Position numbers and translations under genes: made by a program. This document shows, piece by piece, positions 8,126-17,476 of a DNA stretch of 36,869 nucleotides. The stretch comes from Gemmatimonadota bacterium. Lineage in GTDB: Bacteria > Gemmatimonadota > Gemmatimonadetes > Gemmatimonadales > GWC2-71-9. Every line of letters starts with the position of its first letter. Position 1 is the stretch's first letter. The stretch spans positions 1 to 36,869 of the forward strand of contig JADFIT010000017.1 in the NCBI GenBank assembly GCA_022566515.1, given 5' to 3'. Below the pieces are notes generated by a model. The model ran no database searches, was not told the DNA's origin, and saw only the letters and a list, made by a program, of their open reading frames with translations.

Positions 8126-8701
8126 ATGTCCTTTGCTCGCTTGATGTTCGGTCCCGTTGTGTTGGGAGTTGTCTTGTTTTCGGCGGGATGTGACAACACT
8201 CTCGCCCTGCCGCCTGCAACTGTGCCCAATGTCGTCGACACCGTAACCCTCTCCGCGTTGCAGGGAACCTCGATCAACTCCGCCAGCGGCTTCGACGTGA
8301 CCCTCAGGCGCACCGCCAGAACCGATCGCCAGAGCGAGGCGTTCGACTTCGCGTTTGATATTGACGATGGGGGCCGAGCGTTGATTTTCACGACCGGTGC
8401 CCTGGGGCTGAACGCGAGATCGGGCATCCAGCCCTCGGACCGTGCCTTCGGAGACATCGTGATCGCGCCATTGGAAGATTACCAGCTTGACAGTGCGCTC
8501 GTCGTGGGAGTGGATTCCGTTTTCATAGTCCGGTCCAGGCCGACCTCCTTCGGATGTGTGTTTTTCCTGGGGCAATTACCTCGCTACGGCAAGTTCCACG
8601 TTCTGGAACTGAATCTAGCGACGCGTCAGATCACGCTGGAGAATCTCGTCAACGTAAACTGCGGGTTTCGCGGTCTCGAATCTGGCATACCAATCCGCTA
8701 G
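8126..8701 (+). CDS. Predicted lipoprotein, function unknown
   Basis: This 191-residue protein has a lipoprotein signal peptide: hydrophobic residues 6-19, then a lipobox-like FSAG followed by Cys22. The cleaved protein would be lipid-anchored. The remainder is polar, rich in beta-prone segments, and has two pairs of cysteines late in the chain (Cys in FGCVFFLG and VNCGFRG) that could form a disulfide. I do not recognise the family. It begins 42 nt from the divergent roadblock gene, and its stop lies only 6 nt before serS, so the two are probably co-transcribed. The ribosome site AGGAAG sits within a hairpin. Confidence 0.75.
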   Translation: MSFARLMFGPVVLGVVLFSAGCDNTLALPPATVPNVVDTVTLSALQGTSINSASGFDVTLRRTARTDRQSEAFDFAFDIDDGGRALIFTTGALGLNARSGIQPSDRAFGDIVIAPLEDYQLDSALVVGVDSVFIVRSRPTSFGCVFFLGQLPRYGKFHVLELNLATRQITLENLVNVNCGFRGLESGIPIR

Positions 8702-8707
8702 AAAAAC

Positions 8708-9988
8708 GTGATCGATCTCAAGCGGCTCCGTGACGCGCCGGAAGAGTTCAAGGCGGCAGCTGCGCGGCGCGATGCAGGCCTCGTTTCGCAGCTCGACGAC
8801 ATACTGAAATTGGACTTGCACCGTCGTGCACTGGTTCGGCAGGTCGAAGCCCTCAAAGCCGACCGGAACCATGCCTCCGAGGAGGTTGCCCATCTCAAGA
8901 GGCAAAGGGCGGACACCACCGAGTTGCTGGCACGCCTCAAGGACCTGAGCAAAATGATCAAGGACCAGGACCAAGAGCTGCGAGAGGCGGACCGCAGCCT
9001 GAAGGAGCGCCTCCTCGGGATCCCCAATCCGCCGCTGGAGAGCGTCCCCGAGGGCGACGCGTCCGCCAACCAAGAGCTACGCTCATGGGGAGAACTACCG
9101 CGTTTCACCTTCGAGCCCAAGCCCCATTGGGAGCTTGGCGAGACACTGGGGATCTTGGATCTCGCCCGGGGCGCCAAGGTGACCGGAAGCGGGTTCCCGT
9201 TCTACACCGGCCAGGGCTCGAGGCTGGTGCGGAGCTTGATCAACTTCATGCTCGATCTACACACCCAAGAGCATGGGTACCGCGAAATGTGGCCCCCGGC
9301 CTTGATCAACGAAGACAGCGCTTGGGGAACCGGTCAGCTTCCCGACCTCGAGAACAACATGTATGTGACCGAGGACGGCCTCTATCTGGCACCAACGGCG
9401 GAGGTATCGGTTACCAACTTCCACCGCGACGAGATTCTCTTGGGCGATCAGCTGCCCCTGAGCTACGCAGCGTACGCGCCCTGTTTTCGCAGAGAGGCCG
9501 GGGCCCACGGCAAGGACACGCGCGGAATCATTCGCATCCACCAGTTCGACAAGGTGGAGCTGGTGCGGTACTGCACCCCCGAGACTTCGAGCGATCAACT
9601 GGAGTTGCTGCTCGGCCATGCGGAGGCGGTGCTGCAGCGGTTGAGATTGCCATATCGTGTGCTGGCTCTGGCCAGCGGCGACATCGGTTTCTCGAGCGCG
9701 AAGACGTACGACCTCGAGGTGTGGGCTGCGGGCGTCGACACATGGCTGGAGGTCTCCAGCGCAAGCGTGTTTACGGATTTTCAGGCACGTCGCGCAAATA
9801 TTCGGTACCGCCCCCAACCAGGTGCCAAGCCAGAATTCGTGCACACGCTGAACGCATCCGGCCTGGCTCTCCCGCGCACGATCGTTGCGCTCCTGGAGAA
9901 CAACCAGCAGGAGGACGGCAGCGTCCGGGTCCCGGAAGCATTGGTCTCATACATGGGAGTGGATCGACTGACGCCCAATGGTGCGTAG
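8708..9988 (+). CDS. serS: Serine--tRNA ligase
   Basis: This is a full-length 426-residue class II synthetase starting at GTG. Residues 1-105 form the N-terminal long coiled-coil arm that holds the tRNA variable arm. Motif 2 is CFRREAGAHGKDTRG, near residue 259. Motif 3 is SGLALPRTIVALLEN, near residue 385. The usual NCTDFQARR region reads VFTDFQARR, a mild variation. SerRS charges tRNA-Ser and also tRNA-Sec with serine, which matters because a tRNA-Sec gene and a selenoprotein gene lie in the same window. The end overlaps the histidine kinase start by 11 nt. Confidence 0.98.
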   Translation: MIDLKRLRDAPEEFKAAAARRDAGLVSQLDDILKLDLHRRALVRQVEALKADRNHASEEVAHLKRQRADTTELLARLKDLSKMIKDQDQELREADRSLKERLLGIPNPPLESVPEGDASANQELRSWGELPRFTFEPKPHWELGETLGILDLARGAKVTGSGFPFYTGQGSRLVRSLINFMLDLHTQEHGYREMWPPALINEDSAWGTGQLPDLENNMYVTEDGLYLAPTAEVSVTNFHRDEILLGDQLPLSYAAYAPCFRREAGAHGKDTRGIIRIHQFDKVELVRYCTPETSSDQLELLLGHAEAVLQRLRLPYRVLALASGDIGFSSAKTYDLEVWAAGVDTWLEVSSASVFTDFQARRANIRYRPQPGAKPEFVHTLNASGLALPRTIVALLENNQQEDGSVRVPEALVSYMGVDRLTPNGA

Positions 9989-11171
9989 ATTAGGAAAGCG
10001 CCTCCGCCGCGCGGCCCCAACCATCGCCCTGACACTGGCGTTCGTCGTCGGTGGAATCTCTCTGTGGCAGGCACTCGGCATCGTGAGTCATCTGCGATCA
10101 GAGGCTAGAGATCAAACGCGCATCTTTGGCCGCATCGTGGGAGCGCTGACCGATACGACACCCGAGATCCAGATGAACCAACTGCTGGAAATCACGGCCC
10201 AAATACGAGAGACCGGCATGCCGTTGGTGCTGATGAACCGTTCGGGCGCAGTCATGCTCTGCGCCAACATGCCGTTCGAACCCGATCCGTGCGATCCCGG
10301 TGTCGAACAGAACTTGAACGATCCACGCATCGTGAAGCTGGCACGTGACCTTGCGGCGTCCAACCTCCCTCTCATGAATGCAGATTCGAGCCAGATCTAT
10401 TTCGGCTCGACGCCTGCCGGGCGCCAGCTGACGATGCTGGCAGTCTTGCAGCTCGCAGTGCTGGTCGTCGCCGTATTCGCCGGCGTCTGGGGATATCGTG
10501 CTGCGGCCCACTCGCATCGAGATCGTCTCTGGATAGCGATGGCTCGTGAGTCCGCGCACCAACTCGGCACACCTTTGATGAGCGCGGCCGCGTGGATCGA
10601 GCGGTTGCGCGACGAGCAGCCGGACACCAAGAAAATTGCCAAGTACCTTCGCGCGGACCTCGATCGGCTGGAGCGAGTGGCCCAGCGCTTCGAGCGGATA
10701 GGCCGGCCCGCCCGACGGGAGCGGGTGGGCATGGGATCGTTGACCGCAAGGGTTGCGACGTATTTCGAACCGCGGCTGCCGCGCCACGCCAACAAGATTG
10801 CCCTATCGGTGGATGCACCCTCAGCCGGCCCGATGGTATCCGGTGATCCCGTGTTGCTCGAGTGGGCGGTAGAGGCGCTGATCCGAAATTCCATTGACGC
10901 ATTGAGCGGCCGTGGCGGACGTATCGACGCCATTGTGCGACGAGAGGGCAGCATGGTCACCCTAGTAGTCGAAGACGACGGACCGGGCGTCGGCATCGAA
11001 GTGCGGGACAGCCTCTTCGAACCCGGCGTCAGCACGAAATCGGGAGGCTGGGGGATAGGATTGGCCCTTGCGAGCCGCATCATCGAAGACGTGCACGGCG
11101 GACGTCTGCGCTTTGAGTCGATCGAGGGGGGTGCCCGGTTCGTCGCAGAGCTACCGGCGTTGGTCGGGTGA
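9978..11171 (+). CDS. Membrane sensor histidine kinase (orphan)
   Basis: The 397-residue protein has a transmembrane helix near residues 15-33, a ~120-residue extracytoplasmic sensor part, and a second helix near 152-172. The H-box is unusual, ESAHQLGTPL, with the phospho-acceptor His kept. The ATPase domain shows an N-box (RNSIDAL), a G1 box (DDGPGVG) and a G2 box (GGWGIGLALA). It should autophosphorylate and pass phosphate to a response regulator, but none is adjacent. The gene overlaps serS (11 nt) and the helicase gene (GTGA), so it sits in an operon of housekeeping genes. The signal is unknown. Confidence 0.9.
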   Translation: MVRRLGKRLRRAAPTIALTLAFVVGGISLWQALGIVSHLRSEARDQTRIFGRIVGALTDTTPEIQMNQLLEITAQIRETGMPLVLMNRSGAVMLCANMPFEPDPCDPGVEQNLNDPRIVKLARDLAASNLPLMNADSSQIYFGSTPAGRQLTMLAVLQLAVLVVAVFAGVWGYRAAAHSHRDRLWIAMARESAHQLGTPLMSAAAWIERLRDEQPDTKKIAKYLRADLDRLERVAQRFERIGRPARRERVGMGSLTARVATYFEPRLPRHANKIALSVDAPSAGPMVSGDPVLLEWAVEALIRNSIDALSGRGGRIDAIVRREGSMVTLVVEDDGPGVGIEVRDSLFEPGVSTKSGGWGIGLALASRIIEDVHGGRLRFESIEGGARFVAELPALVG

Positions 11172-13381
11172 CGTCACTACATCTCAACGATCCGCAACGG
11201 AAAGCCGTGCAATATTTCGGTGGACCGGCCCTCATTCTGGCAGGAGCCGGTTCCGGGAAGACCCGTGTGTTGACCGCGCGTATCGCCCATCTGGTGCAAC
11301 AGCACGGGATTCCGCCGCAACAGATCTTCGCGGTCACGTTTACGAACCGCAGCGCTGCGGAGATGCGCCGGCGGGTGGGCGAGTTGCTTGGGCGTGACCC
11401 GACAGGCCTCTGGATCGGTACCTTCCACTCGTTGTCCGCCCGGATTCTCCGTCGGGAAGCGGAGTTGCTCGGCTTTAGCAGCCGGTTCAGCATATACGAC
11501 GACGCCGACCAACTATCGCTCATCAAGCGCCTGCTCGAACGTGGTGGATATGCCCCCAAGGCGTTCCCACCACGTCTGATCCGCGCAATAATATCGAACG
11601 CGAAAAATCACCTGCAACTGTTGGTAGCGGCCGATGCCCAGGATCCCGTCGAGCGCGTCGCAGCAGAGATTTTTACGGTGTACAACAAGGCGCTCGCGTC
11701 CCAAAACGCCATGGATTTCGACGATCTGCTGCTCCATCCCCTCACGCTGTTCCGTGAGCATCCCGAGCGCCTGGCGGTCTACCAGCAACGCTTCCGTGCC
11801 GTCCTGGTCGACGAGTTTCAGGACACTAACCGCGCGCAGTATCTCCTGGTCCGAAACTTGAGCGCCGTGCACCGCGATCTCTGCGTCGTTGGCGACGACG
11901 ACCAATCGATCTACGGTTGGCGCGGCGCGGACCTTCGGAACATGCTCGACTTCGAGCGCGATTTCCCCGACACGACAGTTTACCGACTGGAGGAAAATTA
12001 CCGGTCCACTCAGATGGTGCTCGATGCCGCCAACGGTGTGATTGCCGAGAACACCAACCGATTGGGCAAGACGTTATTCACGTCGCGTTCCGGGGGCGAG
12101 CCCATCAACGTCGTTGCCACGGCCGACGAGCGGGACGAGGCAGAGTGGATCGCTCGTGAGTTTCGCGAACGATGCGCGACAGATCATTATTTGTTTTCCG
12201 ACATGGCTGTTCTCTACCGCACCAACTCGCAATCACGCGCGTTTGAAGAGGCATTCCGGCGCTCCGCCATCCCCCATCGGGTCGTCGGCTCGGTTAGCTT
12301 TTTCAGCCGGAGGGAAGTGCGCGACCTCGTCGCATATCTCCGCCTGATCGCGAACGCAGACGACGACGAAGCATTCCTCCGGGCGATCCAAGTGCCCCGG
12401 CGAGGTCTCGGAATAGCCAGTATCCGCGATCTCCAAGCGGCGGCGTTACAATGGCACCGATCTCTGTTGGACACGGCCGGGATCGCCGATCGAATAACGG
12501 GGCTGCGCCCACCGACCAAGAGCGGTTTCACCGCGTTCGCAAAACTCATCTCCAATTTGAGCGCCGACATCGAACGTGCATCGCCGGCGACTATTCTGGA
12601 GCGCGTAATCGAGGCCCTCGATTACGAGTCGTACGTCGGCGCAGACTCACTGGAGGGCGTCGATCGAATGGAGAATGTGCGAGAACTGATCGCGAGTGCA
12701 GCCGAATGGTCGGAGGAGGCCGATCTCGACGAACCGGGCAACCCCCTGGAGCGGTTTCTGACGTCTGCAGCCCTCACCACCTCGGACGAATCCACCGCCG
12801 GCGACGCGGAAGGCGTGCAACTCATGACTGTGCACACGGCCAAGGGCTTGGAGTGGCCCATTGTTGCCGTGACTGGACTGGAGGACGGACTGTTTCCTCT
12901 GGCCCGCTCCATGGAAACCCCGGCCGGAATCGAGGAGGAGCGGCGTCTGATGTACGTGGCCATCACGCGGGCCCGCGATCGGGTGTACTTGTCTTGGGCG
13001 CGGGCACGCCGTCGCGGTGGACAACTGATGCCGGGCATTCGATCCCGGTTCATCGACGCGGTTCCCCTCGAAATCGTCGAAGAACGACGCAGCAGCGGAG
13101 TTTTTGGAGCGGATTGGTCTCGCAAACCCGCCAAGCGACAGGCAATCCATCCGGCTCTTGGCGTGATCGACGTGAGCCCGGAAATGGAGTCGCAAGATGT
13201 GCCGCGCTACATCAAAGGTGAACGAGTGAGGCACCGGACATTCGGATCAGGCACCATTCTGGGACTCTCGGGTGCGGGACGTGATCTCAAGGTGGTAATC
13301 TCCTTCGATGAAGAGGAGCATGCTACCAAGCAGCTGCTCGTCGCCAACGCGAGCCTCGAGCGCGATTGGGACTCGGCTTGA
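11168..13381 (+). CDS. pcrA: ATP-dependent DNA helicase, UvrD/PcrA family
   Basis: This is a 737-residue superfamily 1A helicase. Walker A reads GAGSGKT near residue 28. The other family motifs follow: FTNRSAAEMRRR (Ia), VDEFQDTN (II), GDDDQSIYGWRGA (III), the LEENYRS (IV) region, VHTAKGLEW (V) and YVAITRARD (VI). A short C-terminal Tudor-like segment (GERVRHRTFGSGTIL) is typical of PcrA. It unwinds 3'-5' in nucleotide excision and mismatch repair and displaces RecA or RNA polymerase. The start is GTG, overlapping the kinase stop. uvrD and pcrA cannot be separated by inspection; the C-terminal segment favours PcrA. Confidence 0.95.
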   Translation: MTSLHLNDPQRKAVQYFGGPALILAGAGSGKTRVLTARIAHLVQQHGIPPQQIFAVTFTNRSAAEMRRRVGELLGRDPTGLWIGTFHSLSARILRREAELLGFSSRFSIYDDADQLSLIKRLLERGGYAPKAFPPRLIRAIISNAKNHLQLLVAADAQDPVERVAAEIFTVYNKALASQNAMDFDDLLLHPLTLFREHPERLAVYQQRFRAVLVDEFQDTNRAQYLLVRNLSAVHRDLCVVGDDDQSIYGWRGADLRNMLDFERDFPDTTVYRLEENYRSTQMVLDAANGVIAENTNRLGKTLFTSRSGGEPINVVATADERDEAEWIAREFRERCATDHYLFSDMAVLYRTNSQSRAFEEAFRRSAIPHRVVGSVSFFSRREVRDLVAYLRLIANADDDEAFLRAIQVPRRGLGIASIRDLQAAALQWHRSLLDTAGIADRITGLRPPTKSGFTAFAKLISNLSADIERASPATILERVIEALDYESYVGADSLEGVDRMENVRELIASAAEWSEEADLDEPGNPLERFLTSAALTTSDESTAGDAEGVQLMTVHTAKGLEWPIVAVTGLEDGLFPLARSMETPAGIEEERRLMYVAITRARDRVYLSWARARRRGGQLMPGIRSRFIDAVPLEIVEERRSSGVFGADWSRKPAKRQAIHPALGVIDVSPEMESQDVPRYIKGERVRHRTFGSGTILGLSGAGRDLKVVISFDEEEHATKQLLVANASLERDWDSA

Positions 13382-13680
13382 GCATCTCACGTGAAGAGGT
13401 CGAGCGCATCGCTCACTTGGCCTCACTCGCCGTGGACGAGGCCTCCATCCCCGAACTCACCAGGCAAATAGGCGATATTCTCCAATACGTGGCCCAATTG
13501 GACGACCTCGAGCCCGGCGACACATCCGTGGCCTTCCGTCCGGGGCCGGCTAGTGCACCGCTGCGGGCCGACGTGACAACGCCGATTCGCATGACCTTTT
13601 TACCACGGGAGATGGCACCCGACTTCGAACGAGGCTTCTACATAGTGCCCAGGGTAGGAGGATTGGGCAACGACACGTGA
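13378..13680 (+). CDS. gatC: Asp-tRNA(Asn)/Glu-tRNA(Gln) amidotransferase subunit C
   Basis: The chosen start is TTG (13378-13380), which overlaps the helicase stop as TTGA and gives SISREEVERIAHLASLAV, the classic GatC opening. An in-frame TTG 12 nt earlier is possible. The 100-residue protein has the two-helix start and the tail wrapping around GatA (TSVAFRPGPASAPLRAD). GatC is the small belt subunit that stabilises GatA-GatB in the transamidosome. Together they convert misacylated Glu-tRNA(Gln) and/or Asp-tRNA(Asn) to the correct species. The order C-A-B with four-base overlaps shows tight coupling. Confidence 0.93.
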   Translation: MSISREEVERIAHLASLAVDEASIPELTRQIGDILQYVAQLDDLEPGDTSVAFRPGPASAPLRADVTTPIRMTFLPREMAPDFERGFYIVPRVGGLGNDT

Positions 13681-15059
13681 ACGGACCCCTACGATCGGCG
13701 GATGAGACAGCAGCCCTGATCGCCGCCGTCGAAGACAAGGGCCTGAACGCCACCATCTCGTTCGACCACACCGTCATGCAGCGTCAGGCGGAGGAGATAA
13801 CCGGCCGACCCGATTCGACGCGCCTCAACGGTTTGGCCATCGGCGTGAAGGACAACATCTGCACCATTGAGTACCCCACTACCTGTGCGTCTCATATCCT
13901 ACAAGACTACCGGTCACCCTATGAAGCCACGGCCGTATCACGCCTGAAGGACGCCGGCGGAATCGTTGCATGCAAAACCAACCTCGACGAATTTGCCATG
14001 GGTTCGTCGACGGAACACTCCGCGTTCGGACGGGTGCGGCATCCGCACGATCCTGATCGGGTGCCCGGCGGATCGTCCGGAGGCTCCGCCGCCCTGGTGG
14101 CTGCGGGTGCGCTGCGCGTCGCCCTGGGATCGGAAACCGGAGGATCCGTCCGACAACCGGCGGCGTTCTGCGGCGTGGTAGGTGTCAAACCGAGTTATGG
14201 CCGCGTCAGCCGGTACGGGTTGGTAGCATTCGGAAGCTCGCTGGACCAGATCGGCGTCTTCGGAAAGACGGTAGCCGATGCCGCGTCACTGCTGGAGGTG
14301 ATCTCGGGACGCGACGCCAACGACTCGACCTGTGCCGACCTGGATCAGCTTGATGCTCCACTGGAGCGACAAGACCTGGATGGGATCGTCATCGGACTCC
14401 CGTCGGAATACTTCCCGGACGATTTGGATCCCGCCATTCGTGTCGCGTGCGATCGCACCATTGCTGCCCTGAGGCAAGCAGGCGCGAGGGTACGAGCCGT
14501 TTCGCTCCCTCACACGTCGCTCGCCGTGCCGTGCTATTACGTGATCGCGCCTGCCGAAGCGAGTGCGAACCTCGCGCGCTATGACGGCGTCCGGTACGGA
14601 CTCCGTGTACCACAAGACGACCTCCATGCCCTCTACCGTGAAACCCGAGGCAGCGGATTCGGACCGGAGGTGCGCCGCAGGATCATCGTGGGCACATACG
14701 TCCTTTCCTCCGGCTACTATGAGGCGTACTACACCAAGGCTCAGCACGCGCGCGGAAGGATCGCACGTGATTTCGACGACGTGTACGCCAGCGGCGTGGA
14801 CCTGTTGTTTACACCCACCACGCCCACCACGGCGTTCAGGGCAGGAGAGAAATTGCGGGATCCCGTCGCCATGTATTTGGCCGACGTATTCGTCTGCTCC
14901 GCCAATCTCGCAGGAATCCCAGCCGTCTCGCTGCCGATAGGTCGGACAGGAGGCTTGCCTATCGGTGGACAACTCATGGCGCCGGCGTATGAAGAGGAGC
15001 TGCTACTCAATGCCGCACACGTGCTCGAGGAGCGCGTCGACCCGATGGAAGAAATATGA
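13677..15059 (+). CDS. gatA: Asp/Glu-tRNA amidotransferase subunit A (amidase)
   Basis: This is a 460-residue amidase-signature enzyme. The catalytic Lys is in IGVKDNI (about residue 60), and the Ser-cisSer-Lys triad continues in the glycine/serine-rich stretch GGSSGGSAA and in ETGGSVRQPA (nucleophile). It hydrolyses glutamine to ammonia, which is channelled to GatB. The start is GTG overlapping the gatC stop, and the stop overlaps the gatB ATG. The length is at the short end of the usual ~480 residues, and no domain is missing. Confidence 0.97.
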   Translation: MNGPLRSADETAALIAAVEDKGLNATISFDHTVMQRQAEEITGRPDSTRLNGLAIGVKDNICTIEYPTTCASHILQDYRSPYEATAVSRLKDAGGIVACKTNLDEFAMGSSTEHSAFGRVRHPHDPDRVPGGSSGGSAALVAAGALRVALGSETGGSVRQPAAFCGVVGVKPSYGRVSRYGLVAFGSSLDQIGVFGKTVADAASLLEVISGRDANDSTCADLDQLDAPLERQDLDGIVIGLPSEYFPDDLDPAIRVACDRTIAALRQAGARVRAVSLPHTSLAVPCYYVIAPAEASANLARYDGVRYGLRVPQDDLHALYRETRGSGFGPEVRRRIIVGTYVLSSGYYEAYYTKAQHARGRIARDFDDVYASGVDLLFTPTTPTTAFRAGEKLRDPVAMYLADVFVCSANLAGIPAVSLPIGRTGGLPIGGQLMAPAYEEELLLNAAHVLEERVDPMEEI

Positions 15060-16480
15060 CTTGGGAAACCGTCATCGGACTCGAAGTGCACGTGCAGCTT
15101 GCAACGCGGTCCAAGATGTTTTGCGGTTGCTCGGCAGCGTTCGGTGGGCCGTCCAACACAAATGTGTGTCCGGTTTGTCTGGGACTTCCCGGCGCCCTAC
15201 CAGTTGCAAACCTCGAAGCCGTGCGACTCGCCACACGCGCGGCGCTAGGGTTGGAATTCACCGTGCATCCCAAGAGCTTCTTTGCCCGCAAGAACTATTT
15301 CTACCCGGACCTGCCAAAGGGGTATCAAATCTCCCAATTTGATCGGCCACTAGCCACCAACGGGCGCTTGCTGATCAAATCCCCCGATCGAGGAGACGTC
15401 ACCATCGGCATGGCGCGGCTGCATCTAGAGGAAGACGCGGGAAAGTCAGTGCACGATCTCATCCCCGGAAGGTCGGCCGTGGATTTCAACCGATCGGGCG
15501 TACCGCTCGCAGAAATCGTGAGCGACCCCGACCTGCGGTCACCCCCCGAGGCTCGGGCTTACCTTGTTGCATTGAAGCAGCTGCTTCAGTACTTGGACGT
15601 CTCCGACTGCAGCATGGAAGAGGGACATCTCCGTGTGGACGCCAATTTGTCGGTTCGGCCGCAGGGCGACCCGGCGTTGGGAATCAAGCAAGAAGTCAAG
15701 AACATGAACTCGTTTGCGGCGGTCGAACGCGCGCTGGAGCAGCTCCGTGACTGCCAGATACGACTGCTCGAGGGGAACGGATCGGTAGAACTCACCACCT
15801 TTTCAGCGGCGACCGGCGAGCTGCGCGTCATGCGAACCAAGGAAGAGAGCCACGACTATCGCTATTTTCCCGAGCCAGATCTCCCGCCACTCACCCTCGC
15901 GGATGCCTGGATCGACGCGGAGGGGAAGGCACTTCCCGAGTTGCCAGCGGCCAAGCGGGCCCGTTTGCAAGAGGAATACGGTATTCGCCCGTACGACGCC
16001 GAGGTCTTGTCGGCCACGCGCGACGTTGCCGACTACTTCGAGGCGGTCATCGCAGCCGGCGGAGAGCCGCAAAGCGCAACCAACTGGGTAATGGGTGCCG
16101 TCCTGCGAGATGCCAAGGAGAGCAACGGGGCACTGCGGGTACATCCACACCGTCTCGCCGTATTGATGGACATGGTTGCCACCAGCGTGCTGTCCAATCA
16201 AGCCGCGAAGCGCGTGTTCGCCGAACTCACATCTACAACCGAGCAACCGGAGGACGTTGCAGAGCGGTTGGGTTTGCTACAGGTCAGTGATGCAGGCCAA
16301 ATATCCGCGTGGATCGATTCTGTTCTGGAATCCCGCCCCGCCGAGGTCGCCCGATTCCGCAATGGCGAGACGAAACTAATAGAGTTCTTCATTGGAAAGG
16401 TGATGCAGGAATCCGAAGGGAAGGCGGATCCGAAACGTGTCAAAGAGATTCTGAGTGATAAACTGGAAGCGATGAAATGA
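15056..16480 (+). CDS. gatB: Asp/Glu-tRNA amidotransferase subunit B
   Basis: The 474-residue protein opens with the signature ETVIGLEVHVQL and the cysteine-rich zinc segment CGCS...CPVCLGLPG (residues 23-45). A later RPKG-like kinase segment includes DLPKGYQISQFD. The C-terminal ~150 residues are the YqeY/tail domain that grips the tRNA. GatB phosphorylates the misacylated residue and completes amidation using ammonia from GatA. The ATG start overlaps the gatA stop (ATGA). Its stop is 11 nt from the stop of the convergent minus-strand gene, with no obvious terminator between. Confidence 0.97.
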   Translation: MTWETVIGLEVHVQLATRSKMFCGCSAAFGGPSNTNVCPVCLGLPGALPVANLEAVRLATRAALGLEFTVHPKSFFARKNYFYPDLPKGYQISQFDRPLATNGRLLIKSPDRGDVTIGMARLHLEEDAGKSVHDLIPGRSAVDFNRSGVPLAEIVSDPDLRSPPEARAYLVALKQLLQYLDVSDCSMEEGHLRVDANLSVRPQGDPALGIKQEVKNMNSFAAVERALEQLRDCQIRLLEGNGSVELTTFSAATGELRVMRTKEESHDYRYFPEPDLPPLTLADAWIDAEGKALPELPAAKRARLQEEYGIRPYDAEVLSATRDVADYFEAVIAAGGEPQSATNWVMGAVLRDAKESNGALRVHPHRLAVLMDMVATSVLSNQAAKRVFAELTSTTEQPEDVAERLGLLQVSDAGQISAWIDSVLESRPAEVARFRNGETKLIEFFIGKVMQESEGKADPKRVKEILSDKLEAMK

Positions 16481-16491
16481 TTGCTCAATCA

Positions 16492-17472
16492 TCAATCGGG
16501 GGTGGTGTCTTTTTTCCGTTTCCTGCTGCTCTTCTTCCGGTTGCCAGTTCCGTTCCCTTTCCACGGCCAGTGAGCCTGGGACGAGCGCCAGTACGGCACT
16601 GGCGTGTCGGGCACCGCGAAGTGCTCGTCGGCCATCTGCGTGAGTTCGGTAACCGGTGGTGAAACCATACGTTTGACTACGTCCAAGCGCATGCGTTTGG
16701 CCAGGCGCAGGGAACTCTCACCCGACGGATCCAAGCGTCGGGGGGCAGGATCTTCCTCCGTACCCAGCAGTTCCATGATGTACTGGAACGCCGATCCCAT
16801 GTAACGCTCCATGTCGATGTCGGCGATGTCCCACCGGCTTTTTTGGTCCACCATACGCACGATGCGCTGCCAACTTTGCGTTTCGGTCACGCCTACCATT
16901 CCCCGGAACAGCCGGCGACTCGTTCTGACGGAGAACACCGTAGGGGCGAGGATCTGATCGAGATGGGCATCCGCCGCACCATGACCCAGCCGGATAACGT
17001 CCATGGCCGTCGCGGCATACTGCGGTCCGAGTTGCGTTTCGAATCGACTCTCCCAGTACGAGTGCCCCACCGCAATCGTCCGTGAAGTTACGACGAGCTG
17101 CCGCGGTACGAAGTAGTTGTGGGCAACCGTGTCGGCCGCCAGATGTGCGAGATAGCCAAGTCCGAAGGCCTTGAGTGCGTCGGTTTCCGCCTGGTCGTAT
17201 ATCTCCTGCCCCACATGCCAGGAGTGGCAATGCCGTCCGACGGGCGCGTACTTCTTCGCCATCGACGTGTCGGCGGCAATGCTTCCGTACAAGAAATCGT
17301 ATGGGAAGGCCCGCAGGAGCGCGGCAACGACCTCTGGCAGTTGTGCCAGGTTGGCAAGCACCGATTCGCCCAGAAAGATATGGGTTGCCGGAGTCCAAGC
17401 GTATGCGTCGCCAGGGAACAGAGCGATCAACACCAGCGCCCCTCCGAAAACGGCAAGCCACCGTCGCGTCAT
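16492..17472 (-). CDS. Exported zinc-dependent phospholipase C-like protein
   Basis: The 326-residue protein has a signal peptide (about residues 4-25) ending AYA, so the mature chain would begin with Trp-Thr. In zinc phospholipase C enzymes the N-terminal Trp is itself a zinc ligand. Further likely ligands follow: THIF His, YGSIAAD Asp, the HCHSWH cluster, HLAADTVAHN and GHSYWE. This pattern fits the zinc-dependent phospholipase C / S1-P1 nuclease fold. The C-terminus is a basic Lys/Arg/Ser tail. Substrate and location beyond the periplasm are not shown. It is preceded, 4 nt away, by a small membrane protein gene on the same strand and is probably co-transcribed with it. Confidence 0.8.
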   Translation of the reverse strand: MTRRWLAVFGGALVLIALFPGDAYAWTPATHIFLGESVLANLAQLPEVVAALLRAFPYDFLYGSIAADTSMAKKYAPVGRHCHSWHVGQEIYDQAETDALKAFGLGYLAHLAADTVAHNYFVPRQLVVTSRTIAVGHSYWESRFETQLGPQYAATAMDVIRLGHGAADAHLDQILAPTVFSVRTSRRLFRGMVGVTETQSWQRIVRMVDQKSRWDIADIDMERYMGSAFQYIMELLGTEEDPAPRRLDPSGESSLRLAKRMRLDVVKRMVSPPVTELTQMADEHFAVPDTPVPYWRSSQAHWPWKGNGTGNRKKSSRKRKKDTTPD

Positions 17473-17476
17473 TGTC

